Positions 41,837 to 50,367 are shown, counted from the stretch's first letter. The stretch: DNA of 64,000 nt from Palsa-739 sp036512155 (GCA_036512155.1 DATCBD010000039.1:1-64000); one strand, 5' to 3'. The notes: generated from the letters alone by a model not told the origin. Numbers and translations are program-made.

Positions 41837-42860
41837 AACCAGATATCTGATCCTCGCTGAAGGCTTCTCCGCCGACCCGCACTACGGGAAGACGGCGCAC
41901 GGCGTCCTCCGCTACAGGCGCGACGACGTCGTCGCCATCCTCGACTCGGAGCGCGCGGGCGAGAGCGACGACGGCGTTCCGGTCGTCGGCGCAGTCGAGG
42001 ACGCGCTTCCGTTTGCGCCGACGACGGCGCTCGTCGGCGTGGCGACACAGGGCGGACGCTTCCCGCCCGCGTGGATCGAGCTCCTGAAGCAGTGCATCGT
42101 CAACGGCATCGACGTCGAGAACGGCCTGCACGTGTTCCTCGCCGACGATCCGGAACTGCGCTCGCTCGCGGACCAGCACGGCGTCGTGCTGCGCGACCTG
42201 CGCCGGCCGCCCGCGGACTTGTCGACGGCGACGGGCGCGAACCTCGAGGTACCGGGGACGATCGTGCTGACGGTCGGCTCCGACTGCGCGATCGGAAAGA
42301 TGACCGTCGCGCTCGAGCTCGATCTCGAGGCGCGCCGCCGCGGCGAGCGCTCGTTGTTCGTTCCGACGGGGCAGACGGGCATCGCGATCGCGGGCTGGGG
42401 GATCGCCGTCGACGCAGTCGTCGCCGACTTCATCGCGGGCGCGGCGGAGCGGCTCGTCGTCGAAGGGAGCGCGCGCGGCGGCGAGCTCCTTTGGGTCGAG
42501 GGGCAGGGCGCGATCCTGCACCCGGTGTATTCCGGCGTCACTGTCGGCCTCTACCACGGCAGCGCGCCGCATCTGCTCGTGCTGTGCCACGAGGCGGGGC
42601 GGACCGAGATCGAGGGCGCCGGCGGAGGCCCGCACCCGATCCCGCCCCTGCGCGAGCTCGTCGGTCTGCACGAGCGGCTGGCGCTGACGGTCCGGCCGTC
42701 GCGGGTCGTGGCGGTGGCGGTCAACACGCGCGCGCTGGACGAGGAAGGCGCCCGGGCGGCCGTTGCGGCCACCCAGGCGGACACGGGCCTCCCGGCCGAC
42801 GATCCCGTCCGATTCGGGGCCGGACGGCTCGTGGACGCGGTTCTGGCGGCAAGAGGGTAG
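41823..42860 (+). CDS. dgcN: DUF1611 family P-loop protein, DgcN-like
   Basis: This 345-residue protein has a Rossmann-like N-domain (YLILAEGFSADPHYGKTAHG) and a C-domain with a Walker-A-like VGSDCAIGKMTVALEL, a TGQTGIAIAGWG segment and LWVEGQGAILHPVYSG. In marine bacteria DgcN with DgcA degrades D-glutamate, DgcN being described as an N-acetyltransferase. That is recalled knowledge and untested here. The GTG at 41823 lies within the right arm of palindrome D, so translation may be controlled by that structure. No separate promoter is obvious. Confidence 0.8.
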   Translation: MRQPPTRYLILAEGFSADPHYGKTAHGVLRYRRDDVVAILDSERAGESDDGVPVVGAVEDALPFAPTTALVGVATQGGRFPPAWIELLKQCIVNGIDVENGLHVFLADDPELRSLADQHGVVLRDLRRPPADLSTATGANLEVPGTIVLTVGSDCAIGKMTVALELDLEARRRGERSLFVPTGQTGIAIAGWGIAVDAVVADFIAGAAERLVVEGSARGGELLWVEGQGAILHPVYSGVTVGLYHGSAPHLLVLCHEAGRTEIEGAGGGPHPIPPLRELVGLHERLALTVRPSRVVAVAVNTRALDEEGARAAVAATQADTGLPADDPVRFGAGRLVDAVLAARG

Positions 42861-42972
42861 TCCCCACCGCCAGCGAAGATGGGCCGACCGGCCCATGGCA
42901 GCTGTCGCGGGCTACCGCGACTCTTCCAAATCCGATTGAAGGACCGGGGCCCTGGGGTCGATCAAAGGTTGG

Positions 42973-44277
42973 ATGAAGAAAATTGCCGTTTTGCTGGCGG
43001 TGTCCGCTGCGCTCCTCGGGAGCGTGGTTGCGCCTGCCGGCGCGAAGCCAAAAGTCGTGCCGCCCATCAACTATGGCGTCGCCGACGACACAGGCAAGTA
43101 CGCCGACGACGGCGGAGCCTGGTTCGACGGGATGCTGAAGGGCGCAAACCTCACCGAGGTGCGATGGACGCTCGCGTTCAACGGCGATCCCGCAACGATC
43201 ACCGAGCTGCCCTTCATCCAGCGCGCAGCGCCGCAGGCGCAGAAGGACGGCGTGCACGTCGTTCTCGCGCTCTACGGCCGGCCGGGGACGATGCACGACC
43301 CGACTGCGTTCTGCTCATGGGCCGCGCTGGTCGCGACCACGGTGAGCCAGTGGGGCATCCACGACTTCATCATCTGGAACGAGCCGAACACGTCGCTGTA
43401 CTGGTCGCCGCAAGACTCGACGGCGCCCGCGGCCTACGAGGCATTGCTCGCGCGCTGCTACGACGCGATCCATGCGGCCGACTCGAGCGCGCGTGTCATC
43501 GGCTTCGGTCTCTCGCCGCGCTCGAACGGCTCCGGCCAGACGGCGCCGATTCCGTTCATCCTCGCCGTCGGCGCCGCCTACACGGCATCCGGCCGGACGA
43601 CGCCGATCATGGATCAGATGTCGATCCATCCGTACCCGAACCCGAGCAGTCCGGCAGACGGGCCTGACGTGGGCTACTCGAACCCCGACTTCTACGGCGT
43701 GCCGAACCTCAACCGCGTGAAGCAAGCGATCTACGACGCCTTCCACGGCACCGGCCAGCCGACGACGCTCAATGGGCTCACCTTCCGCATCGACGAGCTC
43801 GGCTGGCAGACGAACACCACTGCGTACCCGCAGTACTACAACCAGGAAAACGTCGCCGTGGTCAGCGAGCAGACACAGGCGAGCTACGTCCAGCAAGCGA
43901 TCCAGAAGTACCTCGCATGCGACTCGACCGTCACCGACGTCGAGTGGTTCCTGCTCGTCGACGAGGCGACGCGGAACGGCAAGGACAAAAACGGCACGAC
44001 CATCGGCGGCGGCTGGCAGAGCGGGCTCCTGACCGCCGGCGGTCAGGGCGTGTCGACCGAGAAGGTCGCCTACACCGCGGACGCGCCGTTCTTCGCGCAG
44101 GGTCGCGCAGCCTGTACGGACGGGATGTCCAACTGGACACCGTTAGCGGCATCGATGTCGGGCTCCGGCGGCAAGACCGGCGGTTCGACGGGCGGGAAAT
44201 CTGGCAAGCCGGCCAAGCACAAGGCGAAGCCGAAGCCGCCGAAGAAGCACCACAAGCCGAAGCCGCACAAGTTCTGA
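42973..44277 (+). CDS. Secreted glycoside hydrolase-like protein (GH-A barrel) with basic tail
   Basis: This 434-residue protein has a signal peptide (MKKIAVLLAVSAALLGSVVAPAGA) and a barrel domain with acid/base motif IIWNEPNTSLYW near 140 and a nucleophile-like FRIDELGWQTN near 275. It is a paralogue of the protein at 14535-15959, with similar order (AYEALLARCYDAI, MDQMSIHPYPN). The final 40 residues are Gly/Ser-rich, then Lys/His/Pro-rich (KHKAKPKPPKKHHKPKPHKF). The ATG has AAAGG upstream. The substrate is unknown; plant or microbial polysaccharide is likely. Confidence 0.82.
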   Translation: MKKIAVLLAVSAALLGSVVAPAGAKPKVVPPINYGVADDTGKYADDGGAWFDGMLKGANLTEVRWTLAFNGDPATITELPFIQRAAPQAQKDGVHVVLALYGRPGTMHDPTAFCSWAALVATTVSQWGIHDFIIWNEPNTSLYWSPQDSTAPAAYEALLARCYDAIHAADSSARVIGFGLSPRSNGSGQTAPIPFILAVGAAYTASGRTTPIMDQMSIHPYPNPSSPADGPDVGYSNPDFYGVPNLNRVKQAIYDAFHGTGQPTTLNGLTFRIDELGWQTNTTAYPQYYNQENVAVVSEQTQASYVQQAIQKYLACDSTVTDVEWFLLVDEATRNGKDKNGTTIGGGWQSGLLTAGGQGVSTEKVAYTADAPFFAQGRAACTDGMSNWTPLAASMSGSGGKTGGSTGGKSGKPAKHKAKPKPPKKHHKPKPHKF

Positions 44278-44287
44278 GCCTGGACCC

Positions 44288-44316
44288 TTGACACGAACAT
44301 GTGTTCGCCGTACCAT
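44288..44316 (+). promoter_or_regulatory. Near-consensus promoter of the LysM peptide gene
   Basis: TTGACA (44288-44293) and TACCAT (44311-44316) are separated by exactly 17 nt. This is the best sigma-70-type promoter in the window. The whole spacer except 3 bases is a LexA-type box, so repressor binding would block RNA polymerase directly. Transcription would start about 44323-44326, at the ATG. Confidence 0.88.
44294..44307. promoter_or_regulatory. LexA (SOS) box 1
   Basis: CGAACATGTGTTCG matches the Gram-positive/actinobacterial LexA consensus CGAACnnnnGTTCG exactly. It fills the -35/-10 spacer of the LysM gene promoter. Confidence 0.88.
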
Positions 44317-44318
44317 GG

Positions 44319-44332
44319 CGAACACATGTTCG
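44319..44332. promoter_or_regulatory. LexA (SOS) box 2
   Basis: CGAACACATGTTCG matches the same consensus and is the exact reverse complement of box 1, with centres 25 bp apart. It covers the predicted transcription start and the ATG of the LysM gene. Confidence 0.86.
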
Positions 44333-44568
44333 TAAAGCTCCTCATCGTCTCCGTCCTCGCCGCCCTTGCGGTCGGCCTCGTCGCCCGCACCTCGCACGGG
44401 GCGGGCCCGGAGCGGACGTACGTCGTCCGGCCGGCCGACACCCTATGGGCGATCGCCGCCCGGACGTACGCCGGCGACCCGCGCCAGGGCGTGTGGGAGC
44501 TCGAGCAGCGGAACCACCTGGCCACGGACACGCTGCGTCCGGGCCAGAAGCTCGTCCTGCCGGGCTAG
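44326..44568 (+). CDS. Small membrane-anchored LysM protein under SOS control (YneA/ChiZ-like division suppressor)
   Basis: This 80-residue protein has an N-terminal transmembrane segment (4-20, KLLIVSVLAALAVGLVA) and one LysM domain (31-78, TYVVRPADTLWAIAARTY, then LRPGQKLVLPG). This matches the size and layout of YneA of Bacillus, the LysM protein that halts division after DNA damage. The promoter and two LexA boxes support the same role. An ATG at 44299 is in frame but lies inside box 1, upstream of the -10, so it is not used. lexA is not in this window. The TAG stop shares CTAG with the convergent gene. Confidence 0.85.
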   Translation: MFVKLLIVSVLAALAVGLVARTSHGAGPERTYVVRPADTLWAIAARTYAGDPRQGVWELEQRNHLATDTLRPGQKLVLPG

Positions 44569-45020
44569 TCGACGCCTGGGATGTCGATCCCGGAGACGTA
44601 GACCTTCTCGCCGCGGAAGAGCCGTCGTTCCTCGTCCCACGGGAACCAGATGACGACGTCCCACTCGAGGTGCTCTCCGGTCGGTTCGACGCCGAGCCAC
44701 GGCGCGGCGTGCGTCGCGGTGACGTGCGCCTCCTCGCAGACGCCCTGTGGGCCGATGACGATGTCGGTCAGGTCGAACTTGATGTCGGGGAACGCGGTCA
44801 GCAGCTGCGTGTAGAAGCGGGCCGCGCCCTCGTGCCCTTCCCACCGGTGAGCCGTTTGGACGAGCTCGTAGACGCAGTCGGGCGTGAGCGTCGAGATGAG
44901 GCCCGGGAGGTCGCGCGCGTCCTCGGCGATCGAGTGCCTCTTGTACAGGTCGCGGATCTCGCTGTAGAGCGCCGGCGTGATCTCGCGCCGGTAGAGCTCG
45001 AGAATCGCCTCGTCCGCCAT
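44565..45020 (-). CDS. NTF2-like / SnoaL-like polyketide cyclase-family protein
   Basis: This 151-residue protein has the alpha+beta cone features of the SnoaL/NTF2 superfamily: LISTLTPDCVYELVQTAHRWEG-type pocket, then ARFYTQLLTAFPDIKFDLTDI and HVTATHAAPWLG. The ATG is 8 nt behind a TAGTCT box (45029-45034) that overlaps the stop of the broken HD-GYP gene. The family holds isomerases, hydrolases and proteins of unknown role, so no reaction is assigned. Confidence 0.85.
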   Translation of the reverse strand: MADEAILELYRREITPALYSEIRDLYKRHSIAEDARDLPGLISTLTPDCVYELVQTAHRWEGHEGAARFYTQLLTAFPDIKFDLTDIVIGPQGVCEEAHVTATHAAPWLGVEPTGEHLEWDVVIWFPWDEERRLFRGEKVYVSGIDIPGVD

Positions 45021-45031
45021 TGCGGCAGAGA

Positions 45032-45692
45032 CTAACCCGCGGGTACAAGCGCGGAGTCGCTCTCCGGCGCCGGACGACGCTCGCGGGCGACGGTGAAGAA
45101 TGCGTCGACGACGGTGGGTGCGAACTGCGTCCCGCGGGCGCGGAGGATCTCGTCCGCGGCCTCGTCGGTCGAGCGGGCACGGCTGTATGGCCGCTCGGTC
45201 GTCATCGCGTCCCAGGCGTCCGCGAGCCCGACGATGGCGGCTTCGAGCGGGATCTCAGGACCGGCGAGGCCCGCCGGATATCCGGCGCCGTCCCACCGCT
45301 CGTGGTGGTGGCGGATGAACGAGATCATGCGGACGCGCGACCCGAGGATGTGCTGCAGCGCCGAGGTCGCTGTCGAGCGGGAAGCGGTGGCCGATGCGGC
45401 TCGTGTCGAGGGTCGTCCACGCGAGCGTGCCGTCGGCGCGCCAGACCTTAATGCTGACGACGTCGGGCTGCCCGCGGAGGACGCGCAGCATCGTCGCCGA
45501 GATCCAGTGGGTCGTCACGACCTGGTTGTTGTGCACAAGCACGGGGCCGAGGACGCCGTCGTCGACGTACTGCGAGAGGGACGTCCGCTCCTCGCCGAGC
45601 GCCTGGCTCCGCAGCGTCCGCGTGAGCATCGAGCCGAGGGGGAAGGCCGCTGCGATGAGGATCGTCGCCGACGCGACGACGAACAGGCGCAT
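45032..45692 (-). pseudogene. Broken sensor/HD-GYP phosphodiesterase gene with an internal out-of-frame deletion
   Basis: The 5' part (start near 45692) encodes a membrane-anchored sensor N-terminus (MRLFVVASATILIAAAFPLG, then a periplasmic-like VVSIKVWRADGTLAWTTLD) that runs into nonsense after about 45370. The 3' part, in another frame, encodes the end of an HD-GYP domain (RHHHERWDGAGYPAGLAG, ADAWDAMTTERPYS) from about 45375 to 45032. The HD metal pair and the middle of the protein (probably HAMP/GAF and half the HD domain) are absent. HD-GYP enzymes degrade cyclic di-GMP, so this copy is dead unless a sequence error misleads. Each fragment has its own possible start, but neither gives a complete domain. 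Confidence 0.75.
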
Positions 45693-45757
45693 GAGGGTCA
45701 GCGAGCCCTCCAGCCGCGTCGCTTCTCCGGCTTGAGGCCTCCATACACTCCTCGGGA

Positions 45758-46951
45758 ATGGACCTCGATCTCGTCTTCCTGGGAACGTCCGCCTCGATGC
45801 CCACCGCCAGGCGGGCTCCGGCGGCGATCCTGCTGCGCCGCGGCGGCGAGCGGCTCCTGTTCGACTGCGCCGAGGGGACGCAGCGGCAGCTCCAGCGCTC
45901 GGCCGTCGGCCTCCCGGAGATCGAGGAGATCTTCCTCACCCACCTCCATGCCGACCACGTGCTCGGGCTACCGGGGATGCTCAAGACGTTCGCCCTCCGG
46001 GGGCGCGAGCAGCTCGGGCTCACCGTGTACGGGCCGCGCGGGGTGCGCGACCTGTTCGGGAACCTCAAGCCGTTCCTTGGCCGCTTGCCGTATCCCCTGA
46101 CGATCGTCGAGCTCGCGCCCGGCGACGTCTTGGAGCGAGGGGAGTACAAGATCGAGGCCTTCGCGGTCGACCACGGCGTGTCCGCCGTCGGGTACGCGCT
46201 CGTCGAGGAGGAGCGGCCGGGCCGCTTCGACGTCGCCGCGGCCGATGCGCTCGGGGTGCCGCCGGGGCCGGAGCGGGGGATCCTGCAAGGCGGCGACCCG
46301 GTCACGCTCACGGACGGCCGAGTGATCACGCCGGACGCGGTGCTCGGCCCGGCGCGGCCGGGGCGGAAGCTCGCGCTCACAGGTGACACGGCGCCGGCGC
46401 CGAGCGTGATCCAGGCGGCGTACCAGGCCGACCTGCTCGTGCACGAGGCGACGTTCGGCGACGAGGACAAGGAACGCGCGCGCGAGACGTTGCACGCGAC
46501 CGCCGCGGAGGCGGCGCAGGTGGCGAAGCTCGCCGAGGTGAAGCTCCTCGCGATCACGCACCTGTCGCCGCGATACGCCGGCGGCGAGCTCGTGCGCGAG
46601 GCGCGGGCGACCTTCCCGGAGACGGTGGCTCCGCGCGACTTCGACACGATCGAGGTTCCATACGCCGAGCGCGGCGCTCCGCTGCTCGTGAAGCGCGGTG
46701 GAGCCGCGCCGGAGCGGACGGCCTATGATCCGAGCGCGATGAGCCGCTTGGTCCAGGTCGCGACAGCAGGCGACGTCACCGAGGCCGAGGAGCTGCAGGA
46801 GCTCCTACGCAACGCCGGCATCGAGGCGGGGCTCGAGCCGGTCGACAACGAAGACGGCCTGAACGTGATGGTCCCCGAAGGTGCACTCGAGGCTGCGCAG
46901 GACGCGATCGAGGCGTTGAGCGAGCCCGACGACATCATCTCGGAGCCGTAG
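45758..46951 (+). CDS. rnz: Ribonuclease Z-like MBL hydrolase fused to a DUF2007-like domain
   Basis: Residues 1-320 are RNase Z: DLDLVFLGTSASMPT, RLLFDCAEGTQRQL, zinc motif FLTHLHADHVLGLPG, later His in FAVDHGVSAVGYAL and LALTGDTAP, and ITHLSPRYAG. RNase Z trims the 3' ends of tRNA precursors. Residues about 328-397 look like a DUF2007 (signal-transducing) domain: LVQVATAGDVTEAEELQELL and LNVMVPEGALEAAQDAI. The join is in frame with no stop between. The ATG is 8 nt behind TACACT (45744-45749). The DUF2007 part has its own ATG and -10 box. Confidence 0.9.
   Translation: MDLDLVFLGTSASMPTARRAPAAILLRRGGERLLFDCAEGTQRQLQRSAVGLPEIEEIFLTHLHADHVLGLPGMLKTFALRGREQLGLTVYGPRGVRDLFGNLKPFLGRLPYPLTIVELAPGDVLERGEYKIEAFAVDHGVSAVGYALVEEERPGRFDVAAADALGVPPGPERGILQGGDPVTLTDGRVITPDAVLGPARPGRKLALTGDTAPAPSVIQAAYQADLLVHEATFGDEDKERARETLHATAAEAAQVAKLAEVKLLAITHLSPRYAGGELVREARATFPETVAPRDFDTIEVPYAERGAPLLVKRGGAAPERTAYDPSAMSRLVQVATAGDVTEAEELQELLRNAGIEAGLEPVDNEDGLNVMVPEGALEAAQDAIEALSEPDDIISEP
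46724..46741 (+). promoter_or_regulatory. Internal -10 box and start codon for the DUF2007 part of the rnz fusion
   Basis: TATGAT (46724-46729) ends 9 nt before an in-frame ATG (46739-46741) that begins MSRLVQVATAG. This is the leaderless arrangement used by true genes in this window, and it would yield a separate 70-residue DUF2007 protein (46739-46951). No -35 box is seen. Confidence 0.5.
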
Positions 46952-46995
46952 CGGGTTCCCGCTTCAGGCAGCAACACACTCGGGCATGAGACGAG

Positions 46996-47418
46996 TTAAT
47001 TCGTCGGCGGACCAACAGGCAGGTGGACGTCCTCGGTCTTCGCGCGCCTGAGCGCCCCGATGGCGATCACGATCGAGAGGACGAGCCCGAGCCACGCGGG
47101 CCAGTGGCGCGCCGTGCTGTGCGAGAGGAACGTGATGACGGTGAACACGAGCAGCAGGAGCGCGAGCGACGCCGACACGAGTCCGGCGGACAGCGACGCG
47201 AGCTCGATCTTCACGCCGAAGTAGCGCGCCGCCTCCCACAGCAGGACGGCGAAGGCGAGCAAGCCGGCGACGATGCCGATGCCGTGCCACTCGTCCACGC
47301 CGACGGTGAAGCCGGCAACGCTGACCTGCTGCCAGTCGAGGAACGAGATGATCAGGTAGAGGAGGCTTCCGCCGATGACCATCTGCAGCTCGCGCGGGAG
47401 CTTCGTGATGCGGTCCAT
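46996..47418 (-). CDS. Four-helix membrane protein of unknown function (140 aa)
   Basis: The ATG at 47418 has AAAGG about 7 nt upstream. Four hydrophobic segments (roughly 13-29, 45-62, 73-98, 107-124) follow a short cytosolic start MDRITKLPRELQMV; the C-terminus RAKTEDVHLPVGPPTN is polar. This general style (SLLYLIISFLDWQQV) occurs in many uncharacterised actinobacterial proteins. No cofactor motif is seen. The interval 47419-47814 upstream contains no gene I can support; a 94-codon open frame there is Arg-rich and looks random. Confidence 0.78.
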   Translation of the reverse strand: MDRITKLPRELQMVIGGSLLYLIISFLDWQQVSVAGFTVGVDEWHGIGIVAGLLAFAVLLWEAARYFGVKIELASLSAGLVSASLALLLLVFTVITFLSHSTARHWPAWLGLVLSIVIAIGALRRAKTEDVHLPVGPPTN

Positions 47419-47814
47419 TGTGGGTCCTTTCCGGCCGGGGGGTTGTCCGGGAGTGTGAACGCGCCGCCGGACGGCCAACGGTGTGTCCCGTGACTTTCGC
47501 AGTGATCCTTTCGCGGTGATGGTTTTGCGCCGACGCGATCGCGGGCGTTCGTCCCGGTTGGGCTTCGCGGTCGGCCGTCGAGCCTGGAGCGAGACGATGC
47601 CTATCGCCGTTGGTGCCCGCGTCAACGGGTGCGGCCAGCCGGGTCGATCGCGAATGCGGCGACGCCGCCGGCGGCTAGGCCGCGTCCGTATGGCTGCCAG
47701 CTCTCACGCTGTTGCTGCTTCTGAAGGCGCCGCCGTAGGTGCTCGTGAAGAACAACCAAATCCATAACTTGTTGGGCGGGTGGCCTGACGGTGTTGCGAC
47801 GAGGCTCTGGGTGT

Positions 47815-48222
47815 TTAGGCGATCGGGTGTGAGCTTCGGAAGCTAACGACTACGTGGGTCGTGTGTCCGGCGCGGATGCGCAGGGCGAGCTTGGGGCCTT
47901 CCGGAGTCCCGCTTTGCGCGAGCGGCGTGATCACGTATGGGCCGGCCGGGAGCGCGATCGAGAACAGGGCTTGCGCGTTGGCGGCGACGATGCGGGCGTG
48001 CGGGCCTGGCTGGCCGCTCGCTGTGGACTTGGCGATGGAGAAGTGGGCGTTCGGTAGCGGCCGCGTCGGCTTACAGCTTGAGCCGGGCCGCTCGGCTGGG
48101 CAGCCGATCGAGATCTCGGTCTGACCGGCGAGGTGTCCGGAGGGAGCCGTCCCTCCGGCCGCTGCTGCCGTTCCCGCCAGGAGCGGCGCGGCGATCATGA
48201 TCGACATGAACCTGCTGCTCAA
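47815..48222 (-). CDS. Secreted small protein, carboxypeptidase-regulatory-like (135 aa)
   Basis: A TTG at 48222 is chosen because AAAGGA lies 6 nt upstream; ATGs at 48207 and 48198 are alternatives. A signal peptide (MIAAPLLAGTAAAAGG) is followed by one beta-sandwich-like domain with a Cys pair (ISIGCPAERPGSSCKPT) and PAGPYVITPLAQSG, as in carboxypeptidase-regulatory or Fn3-like modules. It is divergent from the large secreted protein gene at 48531, and both may be exported together. Its function is unknown. Confidence 0.72.
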   Translation of the reverse strand: MSSRFMSIMIAAPLLAGTAAAAGGTAPSGHLAGQTEISIGCPAERPGSSCKPTRPLPNAHFSIAKSTASGQPGPHARIVAANAQALFSIALPAGPYVITPLAQSGTPEGPKLALRIRAGHTTHVVVSFRSSHPIA

Positions 48223-48530
48223 TCGTTCCTTTCCCGCGCGGGCTACTCGTGGTGAGGGCAGTGTGCCGGAACTCTTTGTAGTGCCCGTCAGCTTCTGGTC
48301 GGAAACTCTTTCTGTGGGGCCGGCCGGGTTCTCGGCCCGGCGCGCTGCGTGTGTCCGGCCTTGGCTTGGGAAACGTCGTATATTGCCCGGCGTCTGTCAC
48401 TTCGGAGCACGGGAGCGGGGAGGTGGAGACCATGGAGGGCCAGCGGGACTGGCGCGGGATTGTCTCCGGCTCGCGTTCGTGCACCCATCCGGGCGATGCC
48501 CAGTGGGGTCGGCCCAGGGAGGAGAGAGTT

Positions 48531-50303
48531 ATGCGGACTGCTATTCGGTGGCGTCGGCTGGCGGCTTTGACCGCCGGCGTTGCGAGTGGCGGGTTGGTGC
48601 TTGCTGTGGGCGCGGCCCAGGGCGCAGGCCCTGGCTCCGGGTCGTCGGTTCCGAGCCCGATCGTGTACACGACCTCGCAGGTGCCGCTGGTTATCACGGG
48701 TCAGAGCGACCTCAGCTCTGGGGCGGCTTCGACCGTGGCGGCTGCTTCGCCTTTGACGGTGCCGCCCCCTGGCTTACCGCAGCTCGTCGTTCCGTTGCTC
48801 CTGCCGCCTCACTCGGGCGTGACGGCGAACGCCGCCCCGGCCGCGAAGAGTTCGTCCGGTCCGACGGCGATCACGCCCGGCACCTACCCGAAGACGGTGG
48901 CCTTCCCTGGCATCAGCGGCCAGCAGAGCGCGGCTGCCGAGGGCTACTACCTTGAGCCACCCGATCAGGGCCTCTGTGTCGGTGGCAAGGGCGGTCCCAA
49001 CGCCACGGTGATCGAGTTCATCAACAACACGCTGCAGGCGTTCTCGCCGTCGGGCGCACCCGAGTCGCAGGTGATCCCGAGCGCTCAGCTCTTCGACCTG
49101 CCCGCGGATGCCTTCCTGTCGGATCCGCGCTGCTACTGGGACCGCGACACCAGTCGCTGGTACTTCCAGGAGTTCACCTCCGGAATCCCGGCGACGCAGT
49201 ACATCGCCGTCAGCCAGACGAGCGACGCGCTCGGCAAGTACACCGTCTTCCAGTTCGACACGACGGACGCGAGTGCTCCGCCGGCATCAAACTGCCCGTG
49301 CTTCGGTGACTTCGACCAGCAGGGCGCCGACAATAACGGCTATTACATCGCGACGAACGAGTTCAGCAACGTCACCGGCCAGTTCAACGGCGCCGATATC
49401 TGGGCGATGTCGAAGGAGCAGCTCGCTCAGGCGGCGGACTCGAAGGCGGCGCCGCCACCGGTCGACAGGTACGCGGTGACCAGCGACCAGTTCGGGTTGC
49501 CGTACCACGTCTCGCCCGCGGACACACCGCCGGACGGTGCGTACTTCCACGACACGGAGTTCTTCGTCGAGTCGAACTCCGACGCCAATTCGGACAACCA
49601 CCTGCTCGTCTACGACATGACCAACACGCAGCTCCTGGACTCGGGCGGCTTCCCCTCGCTCGCAGCCTCGAGCCTGACGACGCAGGGCTACAGTGCTCCG
49701 CCGAACGCGAACCAGCCGGCGGGGATCTGCCCGACGTGCACTGTCGATGCTGACTTCAACGCGGTGCAGGAAGTCACGGAGGCGCACGGCACGCTCTACG
49801 CCGAGCTCGACAGCGGCACGCCCCCGTTCACGCAGGCGTTCCCGGGAACGGGACCGGCGCAAGCCGAGTGGTTCATCCTTGACGCCAAGCAGAACAAGCC
49901 GCAGTCGGTGGCGCTGGATAACCAGGGAGTCGTCTCGAACCCCAACGACAGCTTCCTCTATCCCGACATCGCCGTCGACGGCGCCGGGGACGGGTTCATG
50001 CTCTTCTCGGTCTCGGGCGCCGACTTTTACCCGAGCCCGGGCTACATCGCCTTCGACAAGCACAACGGACCTAGTGGATCCGCGTTGTTGCCGGCGCAAG
50101 GCGTGAACGACGAAGATGGCTTCACCTGCTACCCGCCCTTCGGCACCCTGGGCAGTACCTCTTCGGACTGCCGCTGGGGCGACTACTCGATGGGCGTCGC
50201 CTTCGGCCAGCGCATCTTCATGGCCGCCGAGTACATCCCGCCGCCCGGCACCCCGACGGTGGTGAACTGGGGCACCTACATGTGGAACGCTCCTCCCAAA
50301 TAA
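48531..50303 (+). CDS. Large secreted protein of unknown function, beta-propeller-like (590 aa)
   Basis: The ATG at 48531 is preceded by a strong ribosome site (GGAGGAGAG, 5 nt away). A Tat- or Sec-like signal peptide (MRTAIRWRRLAALTAGVASG) precedes a Pro/Ser-rich linker and a long repeated beta-rich region (CYWDRDTSRWYFQEFTSG, YIAVSQTSDALGKYTVFQFD, YIATNEFSNVTGQFNGADI). Aspartate-rich turns suggest a propeller with about seven blades. I recognise no catalytic motif. The 300-bp region upstream holds no gene but a possible TATATT box at 48379-48384, which would give a leader of about 145 nt. Confidence 0.78.
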   Translation: MRTAIRWRRLAALTAGVASGGLVLAVGAAQGAGPGSGSSVPSPIVYTTSQVPLVITGQSDLSSGAASTVAAASPLTVPPPGLPQLVVPLLLPPHSGVTANAAPAAKSSSGPTAITPGTYPKTVAFPGISGQQSAAAEGYYLEPPDQGLCVGGKGGPNATVIEFINNTLQAFSPSGAPESQVIPSAQLFDLPADAFLSDPRCYWDRDTSRWYFQEFTSGIPATQYIAVSQTSDALGKYTVFQFDTTDASAPPASNCPCFGDFDQQGADNNGYYIATNEFSNVTGQFNGADIWAMSKEQLAQAADSKAAPPPVDRYAVTSDQFGLPYHVSPADTPPDGAYFHDTEFFVESNSDANSDNHLLVYDMTNTQLLDSGGFPSLAASSLTTQGYSAPPNANQPAGICPTCTVDADFNAVQEVTEAHGTLYAELDSGTPPFTQAFPGTGPAQAEWFILDAKQNKPQSVALDNQGVVSNPNDSFLYPDIAVDGAGDGFMLFSVSGADFYPSPGYIAFDKHNGPSGSALLPAQGVNDEDGFTCYPPFGTLGSTSSDCRWGDYSMGVAFGQRIFMAAEYIPPPGTPTVVNWGTYMWNAPPK

Positions 50304-50332
50304 CTCGCTAGCCGGGGAGCCAGAAGCGATCG

Positions 50333-50367
50333 AAGAGGCCCGGGTAGCGGCACTGCCCGGGCCTCTT
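50333..50367 (+). terminator. Strong terminator-like hairpin after the large secreted protein gene
   Basis: AAGAGGCCCGGG (50333-50344) is perfectly complementary to 50356-50367, with an 11-nt loop, 30 nt after the stop codon. The stem is 12 bp and very GC-rich. It is not followed by a T-run, as is usual in GC-rich actinobacteria. Confidence 0.7.

Noticed and set aside
44299..44325. Upstream ATG as the start of the LysM peptide
   Set aside because: It lies in LexA box 1 between the -35 and -10 boxes, so it would not be in the transcript.
47483..47767. A 94-codon plus-strand open frame in the gap after 47418
   Set aside because: Arg-rich random-looking protein, no ribosome site and no -10 box at a useful distance.
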